Positions 1 through 4,694 of a DNA stretch of 6,002 nucleotides are shown here, piece after piece (the stretch's first letter is position 1; every line of letters starts with the position of its first letter). This DNA comes from an uncultured Oscillospiraceae bacterium (GTDB lineage: Bacteria > Bacillota > Clostridia > Oscillospirales > Oscillospiraceae), in NCBI GenBank assembly GCA_958426425.1, contig CATZYY010000146.1, positions 1-6,002 of the forward strand. The letters run 5' to 3'. Under the pieces are notes generated by a model. The model was not told the DNA's origin. It did no database searches and saw only the letters and a program-made list of their open reading frames with translations. The translations under genes were made by a program, and so were the position numbers.

Positions 1-297
1 CGGCTGCCCTCCGTGCGGGACCTGGCCACAGAGGCCGGGGTGAACCCCAACACCACGCAGCGGGCTCTGACGGAGCTGGAGCGGGACGGGCTGGTCTACA
101 GCCAGCGGACCACGGGTAGATTTGTAACGGAGGATCAGGCCATGATCGCATCGGCAAAGAGAAGTTTGGCGGAACGCCACATCCAGGCGTTCCTGGAGGC
201 CATGACCCATCTGGGCTATGACCGGGAGGAGATCCTGACGCTGCTGCGACAGGAAGAGAGCAAGGGAGGAGAAGACAATGGCAGTTCTGGAGTGTAA
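1..297 (+). CDS. GntR-family transcriptional regulator (YtrA-type), 5' truncated by window edge
   Basis: The reading frame is open from the first base, so the start lies upstream. The 98 visible residues begin inside the winged-helix DNA-binding domain with the family hallmark LPSVRDLA, followed by NPNTTQRALTELERDGLV (recognition helix and wing) and RTTGRFVTED. About 35-40 N-terminal residues are probably missing. Only about 55 residues follow the HTH and no large effector-binding domain is present. This is typical of the short YtrA/YhcF subfamily, which represses a co-transcribed ABC transporter operon. The gene overlaps the start of the ATPase gene by 20 bp, supporting one operon. The ligand is unknown; in some YtrA-type operons the signal is cell-envelope stress or antibiotics. 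Family call is secure, specific role is inferred. Confidence 0.93.
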   Translation, partial: RLPSVRDLATEAGVNPNTTQRALTELERDGLVYSQRTTGRFVTEDQAMIASAKRSLAERHIQAFLEAMTHLGYDREEILTLLRQEESKGGEDNGSSGV

Positions 298-973
298 AGA
301 TCTGACGAAGCACTACGGCAGCGCCCCGGCGCTGACCCATGTGAATCTGACCATCGAGCCGGGCCGGATCGTGGGCCTGCTGGGTCCCAACGGCAGCGGC
401 AAGACCACCCTCATCAAGCTGGCCAACGGCCTGCTGACCCCCAGCGAGGGGGAGGTGCTGGTGTGCGATATGGTCCCCGGGAAGGAGAGCCACGCCTGTG
501 TCAGCTACCTGCCGGAGCGGACCTGCATCCCCACCTGGATGTCCGTGAAGCAGCTGCTGGACTTCTACGGCGACTTTTATCGGGACTTCAACCGGAAGGC
601 GGCGGAGGAGATGCTCCAGCATCTGAACATCCGCCTGCCCCAGCGGATCAAGCAGATGTCCAAGGGCAACCGGGAGAAGGTGCAGCTCATCATGGTCATG
701 AGCCGTGCGGCGAAGCTGTATCTGCTGGATGAGCCCATCGGCGGCGTGGACCCGGCCACCCGGGACTATATTCTCTCCACCATCATCGGTAACTACAACC
801 CCGAGGCGGCGGTGGTGATCTCCACCCATCTGATCGCCGATGTGGAAAAGGTTCTGGATGAGGTGGTGTTCATCAACCAGGGCCACGTGATGCTCCAGTC
901 CTCTGTGGACCAGATCCGGGAGGAGAAGGGCATGAGTGTGGATGCGCTGTTCCGGGAGGTGTTCAAATGCTGA
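278..973 (+). CDS. ABC transporter ATP-binding protein (YtrB-like)
   Basis: A 231-residue single nucleotide-binding domain that would hydrolyse ATP to drive the membrane protein encoded next. Walker A is GPNGSGKTT at residues 36-44, Walker B is LYLLDEP at 147-153, the D-loop region is GGVD at 155-158 and the switch histidine is H184 in ISTH. Two motifs depart from textbook form. The Q-loop position reads YLPER, with E80 where glutamine is usual. The signature is SKGNR at 128-132 instead of LSGGQ; SKG-type signatures are common in YtrB-like exporters. The start is supported by GGGAGGAG ending 6 nt before the ATG. The 3' end overlaps the permease gene by 7 bp. Likely a cytoplasmic subunit of an exporter or envelope-defence complex under the upstream GntR regulator; the substrate cannot be read from the sequence. 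Confidence 0.95.
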   Translation: MAVLECKDLTKHYGSAPALTHVNLTIEPGRIVGLLGPNGSGKTTLIKLANGLLTPSEGEVLVCDMVPGKESHACVSYLPERTCIPTWMSVKQLLDFYGDFYRDFNRKAAEEMLQHLNIRLPQRIKQMSKGNREKVQLIMVMSRAAKLYLLDEPIGGVDPATRDYILSTIIGNYNPEAAVVISTHLIADVEKVLDEVVFINQGHVMLQSSVDQIREEKGMSVDALFREVFKC

Positions 974-1779
974 GGAAACTGTTGAAGCACGAGTTTCGTG
1001 CCACGGCCCGGATCATGGGTCCATTGTATCTCATCCTGCTGGTCACCGCTATCGGCGCCAACTTCTCCGCCCGGGTTATGGACCGGGCAGACAGCAAACT
1101 GCTGAACATCCTGGGCGCGCTGGTGGTGATGGCGTTTGTGGTGGCCATCATCGGCGTGTGCTTCATGAGCTTTGCCCTGATGCTGCAGCGGTTCTACCGC
1201 AACCTTCTGCGGGACGAGGGCTATATCATGTTTACCCTGCCGGCCTCGGTCCACCAGCAGGTGTGGAGCAAACTGATTGTCTCTGCTGTGTGGTACATTG
1301 CCACCGGCGTGGTAGTGATCCTCTCCTTCCTGGTGGCGGCTTATGAGGTTGGTTTTGTCAGCGCCTTCTTCCGAGGGCTCGGCCAGGTGCTGGAGGCTAT
1401 GACCGCCTATTATGCCCTCAACGGCACGGCCTTTTTCCTGGAACTGATTGTGCTGTGCTTCGTGGGCTGCGTGGCCTTTGCCTTGCAGTTCTACGCCGCC
1501 ATGGCCGTGGGCCACAGCTTTTCCAATCACAAAATGCTTCTGTCGGTGGCCTTCTACTTTGGCTTCCAGTTTGTCAGCCAAGTGGTGGGGACGGTGCTGC
1601 TGGTGACGCTGGGGGAGTCTCCTCTGATGGAGTTTTTGTCCACCCTGGACATCCATTTTACCGCCATGGCCGCCGTACACCTGACCATGGCCATACTGAT
1701 TGTTCTCACGGCTGCTTACGGTGCCATCTTTTACTTCTTAACAACTTATTTCTTGAAAAGACGGTTGAATTTGGAGTAA
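967..1779 (+). CDS. ABC transporter membrane (permease) subunit
   Basis: A 270-residue hydrophobic protein with about six predicted membrane helices, near residues 16-35, 48-75, 103-128, 153-180, 188-212 and 238-264. Between helices 2 and 3 lies the cytoplasmic segment RDEGYIMFTLP (82-92), a motif I associate with clostridial ABC-2-like permeases paired with YtrA/YtrB-type regulators and ATPases. A charged N-terminus (MLRKLLKHEFRA) and a basic C-terminus (LKRRLNLE) frame the membrane part. The start is set by GGGAGGTG five bases upstream, inside the end of the ATPase gene, so translation is probably coupled. One ATPase and one permease would form a (2+2) transporter. Substrate unknown; lipid, peptide or antibiotic export are possible but not demonstrated by the sequence. 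Confidence 0.9.
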   Translation: MLRKLLKHEFRATARIMGPLYLILLVTAIGANFSARVMDRADSKLLNILGALVVMAFVVAIIGVCFMSFALMLQRFYRNLLRDEGYIMFTLPASVHQQVWSKLIVSAVWYIATGVVVILSFLVAAYEVGFVSAFFRGLGQVLEAMTAYYALNGTAFFLELIVLCFVGCVAFALQFYAAMAVGHSFSNHKMLLSVAFYFGFQFVSQVVGTVLLVTLGESPLMEFLSTLDIHFTAMAAVHLTMAILIVLTAAYGAIFYFLTTYFLKRRLNLE

Positions 1780-1782
1780 ACT
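1753..1782 (+). promoter_or_regulatory. Possible promoter for the COG2426 gene
   Basis: TTGAAA at 1753-1758 (5 of 6 to the -35 consensus) and TAAACT at 1777-1782 (4 of 6 to -10), 18 nt apart, overlap the end of the permease gene. No terminator separates the permease from the downstream gene, only a weak GU-containing hairpin near 1801-1821 without a T-tract, so read-through from the operon is equally possible. Confidence 0.25.
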
Positions 1783-1851
1783 AAACCATACGCCGATTCG
1801 GAGCAGAGACAACCTGCTTTCGGATACTACAAACGCCTGGAGGATGCCCGG

Positions 1852-2319
1852 ATGCCGGTTGAAACCATGTTTCACGAATTGCTGCTGACCTTTTTCACCG
1901 CCATGGTGCCGGTGCTGGAGCTGCGGGGCGCTATCCCCGTGGGGGTGGCGGCGGGATTACCGCCCGCCGCAGCCTGCGCTGCCGCCATTGCCGGAAATAT
2001 GGTGCCGGTGCCCTTCATTTTGCTGCTGATCCGCCGGATCTTCGCCTGGCTGCGGAATACGGCGCTGCTGGGCACGAAAATCGCGGCGCTGGAGCGCCGG
2101 GCCCACCTGAAGGGCCGGGTAGTGCGGAAATACCGCCTGCCGGGGCTGGTGATTCTGGTGGCGATTCCTCTGCCGGGCACCGGCGCCTGGACCGGCGCGC
2201 TGGTGGCGGCTCTGCTGGATATCCGGATGCGCCACGCGGTACCCGCTATCTTTCTGGGCGTGGTGATTGCCGGCGCTATTATCACGGCACTGACCATAGG
2301 GGTCGTGCACCTGTTTTGA
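1852..2319 (+). CDS. Small membrane protein, COG2426 family (putative small multidrug exporter)
   Basis: A 155-residue integral membrane protein matching the COG2426 / Sm_multidrug_ex family by its conserved motifs. These are LELRGAIPVG at residues 22-31, GNMVPVPFILL at 48-58 and IPLPGTGAWTGAL at 105-117. Hydrophobic segments are near 10-35, 38-60, 97-122 and 129-153, with a basic cytoplasmic stretch between about 61 and 96. Length is normal for the family. The name 'multidrug export' is a historical annotation; the true function is not established. GGAGG at 1839-1843 lies 8 nt before the ATG and fixes this start over the out-of-frame ATG at 1844. It follows the ABC operon after 72 bp and may be read from it. 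A strong terminator closes the unit. Confidence 0.9.
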   Translation: MPVETMFHELLLTFFTAMVPVLELRGAIPVGVAAGLPPAAACAAAIAGNMVPVPFILLLIRRIFAWLRNTALLGTKIAALERRAHLKGRVVRKYRLPGLVILVAIPLPGTGAWTGALVAALLDIRMRHAVPAIFLGVVIAGAIITALTIGVVHLF

Positions 2320-2330
2320 GAAAAAGCTGA

Positions 2331-2368
2331 CGCCGGGCAGCTCCCAAAGGAGCTGCCCGGCGCGTTTT
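2331..2368. terminator. Bidirectional intrinsic terminator between convergent genes
   Basis: A perfect 14-bp GC-rich stem (2331-2344 with 2349-2362) closes a CAAA loop. On the plus strand CG then TTTT follows, ending the COG2426 unit. On the minus strand the run of five A at 2321-2325 gives a U-tract 5 nt after the stem, serving the convergent small gene. The plus-strand T-run overlaps the stop codon of that minus-strand gene. Confidence 0.9.
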
Positions 2369-2555
2369 ATCCAAAGTCGTGCCGGCCGCCGCAGGAGAGG
2401 CCCAGGTCCTCCAGCAGGGAGACAATGGCCTCGATTTTTCCAAAGCACGCCTGGTCGGACAGGGTCTCGTCACAGACGATCTCCTGGATGCGCCGGAGGG
2501 CCCGGGTGGCGGCGTCGGAGGTCAGGCACCGATAAAATTCCTGTTCGCTCTGCAT
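2367..2555 (-). CDS. Small acidic protein of unknown function (62 aa)
   Basis: I do not recognise this family. The 62-residue product is predicted mostly helical, acidic (11 D/E against 6 K/R), with no signal peptide or membrane segment. It carries four cysteines at 10, 28, 37 and 55 (spacings 18, 9, 18) and ends in GGRHDFG. Reality of the gene is supported by a clear GAGGTG ribosome binding site 5 nt upstream of the ATG, a plausible extended -10 promoter, and a terminator immediately after the stop codon. It is divergent from an XRE regulator and shares an operator-like palindrome with it, so co-regulation is likely. A regulatory partner or antitoxin-like role is possible but unsupported by any motif. 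Confidence 0.75.
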   Translation of the reverse strand: MQSEQEFYRCLTSDAATRALRRIQEIVCDETLSDQACFGKIEAIVSLLEDLGLSCGGRHDFG

Positions 2556-2568
2556 TAAATCACCTCAT

Positions 2569-2607
2569 ATGGACGATATATAAACTATTGTATCATATAT
2601 CGTCCAT
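2569..2607. repeat. Perfect 13-bp inverted repeat, probable operator
   Basis: The left arm at 2569-2581 (ATGGACGATATAT) is the exact reverse complement of the right arm at 2595-2607, with a 13-nt spacer. Arm centres are 26 bp apart, between two and three helical turns. It lies in the divergent region between the XRE gene and the small gene and brackets the predicted -10 of the latter. There is no T-tract, so it is not a terminator. A binding site for the adjacent XRE protein or another dimeric regulator is the simplest reading. Confidence 0.65.
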
Positions 2608-2616
2608 TCCAAACAA
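2587..2616 (-). promoter_or_regulatory. Predicted promoter of the small 62-aa gene
   Basis: On the minus strand TTGTTT (2616-2611) is followed after 18 nt by TGATACAAT, an extended -10 with core TACAAT (2592-2587; 5 of 6). Transcription would start near 2580, leaving a short leader before the ribosome binding site at 2561-2566. The core -10 sits in the gap between the arms of the 13-bp inverted repeat. Confidence 0.5.
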
Positions 2617-2663
2617 GCCTTTTCGGTACAGTAAAGAAAAGACTTTTGGAAAGAGGTGGGGAC

Positions 2664-2906
2664 ATGGACACCAGAACGGCGGTTGCCAACCGTTTGGTGG
2701 CTCTGTGCGGGCAGCGGGGCTGGACGATTCATAAGCTGGCCACAGAATCCGCCGTGCCGCCCTCCACAGTGAAGAGCATCCTGTACGGCAACAGCAAAAA
2801 CCCCGGTATCGTGACCATTAAAATGCTCTGTGACGGACTGGACATGACCCTGGAGGAATTTTTCTCCGGTCAGGAGTTCGCCCAGCTGGATCAGGAGATT
2901 CAATAA
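2664..2906 (+). CDS. XRE-family helix-turn-helix transcriptional regulator (80 aa)
   Basis: A compact Cro/C1-type DNA-binding protein. The HTH spans roughly residues 8-66: first helix VANRLVALCGQRG, turn and second helix from TIHKLATESAV (21-31), recognition helix PPSTVKSILYG (32-42), then TIKMLCDGLDMTLEEFF (51-67), the typical end of the fold. Only about 13 residues follow, so there is no effector domain. An in-frame TTG at 2646 could lengthen the protein by six codons, but GAGGTGG at 2653-2659, just upstream of the ATG at 2664, decides for the shorter form. Divergent from the 62-aa gene with a palindrome between them, so autoregulation and control of the neighbour are likely. Its plus-strand promoter is not obvious. 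Targets are unknown. Confidence 0.9.
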   Translation: MDTRTAVANRLVALCGQRGWTIHKLATESAVPPSTVKSILYGNSKNPGIVTIKMLCDGLDMTLEEFFSGQEFAQLDQEIQ

Positions 2907-2936
2907 AAAAGACCGAGGCGGATGATCCGCCTCGGT
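2905..2936 (-). terminator. Intrinsic terminator reading leftward, against the XRE gene
   Basis: An 11-bp stem (2912-2922 with 2926-2936) closes a TGA loop. The A6 run at 2905-2910 becomes a U-tract on the minus strand, one nucleotide after the stem. On the plus strand the stem is followed by TGAGAC, so it is a poor terminator for the XRE gene, whose stop codon overlaps the A-run. It therefore stops leftward transcripts coming from about 2937-3130. Confidence 0.7.
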
Positions 2937-3061
2937 TGAGACTGTGGGAAAAAAGGAAACCTTGCGCGACGGGAAGGAAGAGAGTTACGAGAGGAACCCA
3001 GGAAGGGTTCCTTTCGTTTTCAATCATAAGTTTTTTGGACCGTTTAAGGTTCACAAAACTT
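2937..3061. other. Non-coding A-rich intergenic segment between outward terminators
   Basis: I see no convincing gene here. A minus-strand frame starting with GTG at 3052-3054 crosses the region but lacks a ribosome binding site and runs through the left hairpin into the XRE gene antisense. Structure is present: AGAGGAACCC at 2990-2999 pairs with 3005-3014 (10 bp including one GU), followed by TTTT at 3017-3020, and a small AAGG/CCTT hairpin lies near 2953-2964. Base composition is clearly richer in A/T than the flanking genes. It could be a small RNA unit bounded by terminators or a degenerate intergenic repeat. Confidence 0.4.
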
Positions 3062-3099
3062 GCTCAGCGTGTTGAAAAGACTTTTTTAATACGCTGAGC
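3062..3099. repeat. Long hairpin abutting the right-hand terminator
   Basis: Nine perfect base pairs (3062-3070 with 3091-3099) continue into a further eight, two of them GU (3071-3078 with 3083-3090), closing a GACT loop. On the minus strand the stem is followed by AAGTTTTG, so it could act as a modest terminator for guanine deaminase. Its right foot shares two bases with the next hairpin. Confidence 0.6.
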
Positions 3100-3127
3100 C
3101 GAGGCGGATCATCCGCCTCGGCTTTTT
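3098..3127 (+). terminator. Intrinsic terminator reading rightward, against guanine deaminase
   Basis: An 11-bp GC-rich stem (3098-3108 with 3112-3122) and TCA loop are followed directly by TTTTT at 3123-3127. It ends plus-strand transcripts from the XRE gene or from the intergenic segment two bases before the convergent guanine deaminase stop codon. On the minus strand no U-tract follows. Confidence 0.85.
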
Positions 3128-3129
3128 GC

Positions 3130-4401
3130 TTATTCTCTGGAAAAGACCTTCCTTCCGGCGCTCCACACCGCCCGAACGGCGTCCTTTTGCCGCAGGTACA
3201 CCGCCCGCTCCAGCCGCTCCGCCGCCGTCAGGGGATGGGGCTGGGGCAGCCGATCGTCCCGCAGCACCAGGGCGTGGAGGAAATTGCCCGGGGCGAAGCC
3301 GGGAGTTTGCCCAAAATAGGCGGCTCCGGCGGAGGTGGCCAGGTACCAGCTCTCCGCCACGGTGAGAAAGTCCGTCTGCCAGCCGTCCAGAATGCGCCGG
3401 GCCTTGGAAGCCCGGATGGAGGCGGCTGCCACGTCGAACATAGACAGGTGGTCTCCGCCGGCCACGTCGCTGCCAAGAGCCACGTTCAGCCCCTCCCGCA
3501 GCATGACCCGCACCGGCGCCACGCCGGAGCAGAGATTCTGATTGGAGTCGGCGCAGTGGACCACGGTGACCCCGGCCTCCTTCATGGCGGCCCGCTCCCG
3601 CTGGTCGGACCAGACGCAGTGGGCCATCAGGGTGCGGTTGTTCCAGAGGCCGTACTTGGCGTAAGTCTCCCAGTACTGCGTGCAGTCCGGGTACAGCTGC
3701 CGGACCCAGTCCACCTCCGCCTGATTTTCCGACAGATGGGACTGGACCGGCAGGCCCCGCTCCGCCGAGAGTTTACCCAGAAACGCCATCAGCTGGTCGG
3801 TACAGGAGGGGGTGAACCGGGGCGTCAGCATGGGTTTTACCAGACGGAAGTCCCCGCAGGCCTCCAGCCAGCGCAGGGTTTCCGCCATGGACTGCTCCGT
3901 GGTCTCCTCCAGCACGCCGGGCAGGCTGTTGCGGTCCATGTTCACCTTGCCCACATAGCCGGTGACGCCGGCTCTCTCCAGCTCCTCCATCAAAATCAGC
4001 GTGGCGTCGGTGTGCAGGGAGGAGAACATGCATACCCGGGTGGTGCCGTTTTCGATCAGCTCCGCCGCCAGCTGCCGGTAGACGGCACGGGCGTAGTCCG
4101 TGTCCGCGAACCGGGCCTCGGTGGGGAAGGCGTAGGTATTCAGCCAGTCCAGCAGCGGCAGGTCCATGCCCATGCCCCGCATGGGATACTGAGGGGCGTG
4201 GAGATGCAGGTCCGCAAAGGACTGGAGAATCAGGTCGGACCCGTGGTCCTCTACGGCCGCCCCGGCGTACTGCTCCGGCAGGGCTGAAAATACCCCCCGG
4301 ATCACGCCGTCCTCCGCCACCAGATAGCCGCCCTCCGTAATCTCCAGACGGCCCAGGGCCGGAGCGGAGACAATGGTGCCTTTCAAAATTGTCAAGCTCA
4401 T
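3130..4401 (-). CDS. guaD: Guanine deaminase (amidohydrolase superfamily)
   Basis: A 423-residue cytosolic zinc enzyme converting guanine to xanthine and ammonia in purine salvage and catabolism. Metal ligands are visible in family order: H66 and H68 in DLHLHAPQY, H222 in SHLSEN with catalytic E225, H261 in LMAHCVW and D312 in LGSDVAGG. Guanine-deaminase-specific features are APQYPMRGMG followed by LPLLDWLNTY and FPTE (69-95), and PMLTPRF with R195 in the position that contacts guanine. The stretch HCADSNQNLCSG (282-293) replaces the usual HCPxSN-like segment. Length is normal. The start is supported by AAAGGAGA 7 nt upstream of the ATG. The leader carries a guanine riboswitch, which independently supports the substrate. 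No purine permease or xanthine dehydrogenase gene adjoins it; the divergent neighbour is a ZIP metal transporter. Confidence 0.95.
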   Translation of the reverse strand: MSLTILKGTIVSAPALGRLEITEGGYLVAEDGVIRGVFSALPEQYAGAAVEDHGSDLILQSFADLHLHAPQYPMRGMGMDLPLLDWLNTYAFPTEARFADTDYARAVYRQLAAELIENGTTRVCMFSSLHTDATLILMEELERAGVTGYVGKVNMDRNSLPGVLEETTEQSMAETLRWLEACGDFRLVKPMLTPRFTPSCTDQLMAFLGKLSAERGLPVQSHLSENQAEVDWVRQLYPDCTQYWETYAKYGLWNNRTLMAHCVWSDQRERAAMKEAGVTVVHCADSNQNLCSGVAPVRVMLREGLNVALGSDVAGGDHLSMFDVAAASIRASKARRILDGWQTDFLTVAESWYLATSAGAAYFGQTPGFAPGNFLHALVLRDDRLPQPHPLTAAERLERAVYLRQKDAVRAVWSAGRKVFSRE

Positions 4402-4434
4402 GAGTCCATCTCCTTTTTATTTTCTGGACACAGC

Positions 4435-4482
4435 AAAAAAAGCGCCCGCCGAATCAGGGAAAAGCCCCCGTCGGCAGACACT
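4435..4482 (-). terminator. Riboswitch expression platform: intrinsic terminator in the guaD leader
   Basis: On the minus strand the 5' arm at 4482-4471 (AGTGTCTGCCGA) pairs over 12 positions, three of them GU, with the 3' arm at 4452-4441 (TCGGCGGGCGCT). A run of six further U follows (4440-4435). The loop has a small internal GGG/CCC pairing. The first bases of the 5' arm (AGT, 4482-4480) are the last bases of aptamer helix P1, so terminator and complete P1 exclude each other. It lies 34 nt upstream of the guaD start codon. Confidence 0.8.
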
Positions 4483-4546
4483 CATAGAGAAGCCTTGGGC
4501 GGCTTCGTAGAGACGTTCGCGCCACGATCAGCGAACTTATATGAGT
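4480..4546 (-). promoter_or_regulatory. Purine riboswitch aptamer, guanine type
   Basis: On the minus strand the three-way junction can be laid out fully. P1 is ACTCATA (4546-4540) with TATGAGT (4486-4480). J1/2 is TAA. P2 is GTTCGC (4536-4531) with GCGAAC (4520-4515). J2/3 is GTCTCTAC (4514-4507). P3 is GAAGCC (4506-4501) with GGCTTC (4494-4489). J3/1 is TC. Compared with the B. subtilis xpt aptamer, the ligand-contacting U22, U47, U51 and specificity base C74 (position 4487) are all present; C at this position selects guanine over adenine. J2/3 differs only by U48C. L2 has GG and L3 has CC for the loop-loop contact; L2 appears one base longer than usual. CAGAC (4555-4551) can extend P1 by pairing with GTCTG (4479-4475). 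It precedes guaD, a fitting target. Confidence 0.88.
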
Positions 4547-4564
4547 CTTTGTCTGGTCATTTAC

Positions 4565-4593
4565 AGTGTACCATACCCCTGCTGGAATTGCAA
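4565..4593 (-). promoter_or_regulatory. Predicted guaD promoter
   Basis: On the minus strand TTGCAA (4593-4588) and TACACT (4570-4565) are separated by exactly 17 nt, with a TG one base before the -10 hexamer (extended -10). Transcription would begin near 4558, only a few bases before the P1-extending CAGAC and the riboswitch aptamer, as expected for a riboswitch leader. Confidence 0.6.
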
Positions 4594-4660
4594 GGAGCAA
4601 CACGGTCTTGCCTGCCGCAGACTGTCACCGGACGGGGCGCAGCCGCCTATACTGGCGTAC

Positions 4661-4676
4661 GGGCGGGTCTCCGCCC
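4661..4676 (+). repeat. Short GC hairpin in the ZIP gene leader
   Basis: GGGCGG (4661-4666) pairs with CCGCCC (4671-4676) around a GTCT loop, just upstream of the ZIP ribosome binding site. No T-tract follows. A -10-like TATACT lies at 4648-4653, but no convincing -35 goes with it, so the ZIP promoter remains uncertain. Confidence 0.3.
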
Positions 4677-4684
4677 AGTTCCGG

Positions 4685-4689
4685 AAAGG
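4685..4689 (+). promoter_or_regulatory. Ribosome binding site deciding the ZIP start
   Basis: AAAGG within GGAAAGG lies 5 nt before the ATG at 4695 and 11 nt before the ATG at 4701. The frame is open upstream to 4566, but that extension is low in hydrophobic residues, overlaps the divergent guaD promoter and has no ribosome binding site of its own. Confidence 0.6.
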
Positions 4690-4694
4690 CGTTG

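Larger units (their letters stand above)
2913..3121. repeat. Pair of identical 23-nt hairpin sequences in inverted orientation
   Basis: The 23-nt sequence at 2913-2935 (10-bp arms around TGA) recurs exactly as its reverse complement at 3099-3121 (loop TCA). Each copy lies just after the stop codon of its flanking gene (XRE and guanine deaminase), and each has an A-run on its outer side: 2905-2910 on the left, complement of T3123-3127 on the right. The inner flanks differ. The pair encloses 163 bp. Confidence 0.85.

Noticed and set aside
793..1680. Minus-strand 295-codon frame opposite the ABC genes
   Set aside because: Histidine- and glutamine-rich antisense artefact spanning two genuine overlapping genes on the plus strand.
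1801..1821. Possible hairpin between the permease and the COG2426 gene
   Set aside because: Only five Watson-Crick pairs plus two GU pairs around a 7-nt loop, with no T-tract. Too weak to call a terminator.
2818..3054. Minus-strand 78-codon frame spanning the gene-free segment
   Set aside because: It has a GTG start without a ribosome binding site, reads through the terminator hairpin at 2912-2936 and ends antisense inside the XRE gene. Its sequence is best explained by structured non-coding DNA.
2636..3085. The 12-mer GAAAAGACTTTT occurring at 2636-2647 and 3074-3085
   Set aside because: It is a short AT-rich, nearly palindromic word, once upstream of the XRE gene and once inside a hairpin. 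With no further shared flank, chance is the simpler explanation.
3187..4287. Plus-strand 366-codon frame opposite guanine deaminase
   Set aside because: It is an antisense shadow of a GC-rich gene with low-complexity composition and no recognisable domain. The minus-strand frame has all catalytic residues.
4566..4694. Longer N-terminus for the ZIP protein
   Set aside because: The added residues are not membrane-like, overlap the divergent guaD promoter and lack a ribosome binding site, whereas AAAGG precedes the ATG at 4695.
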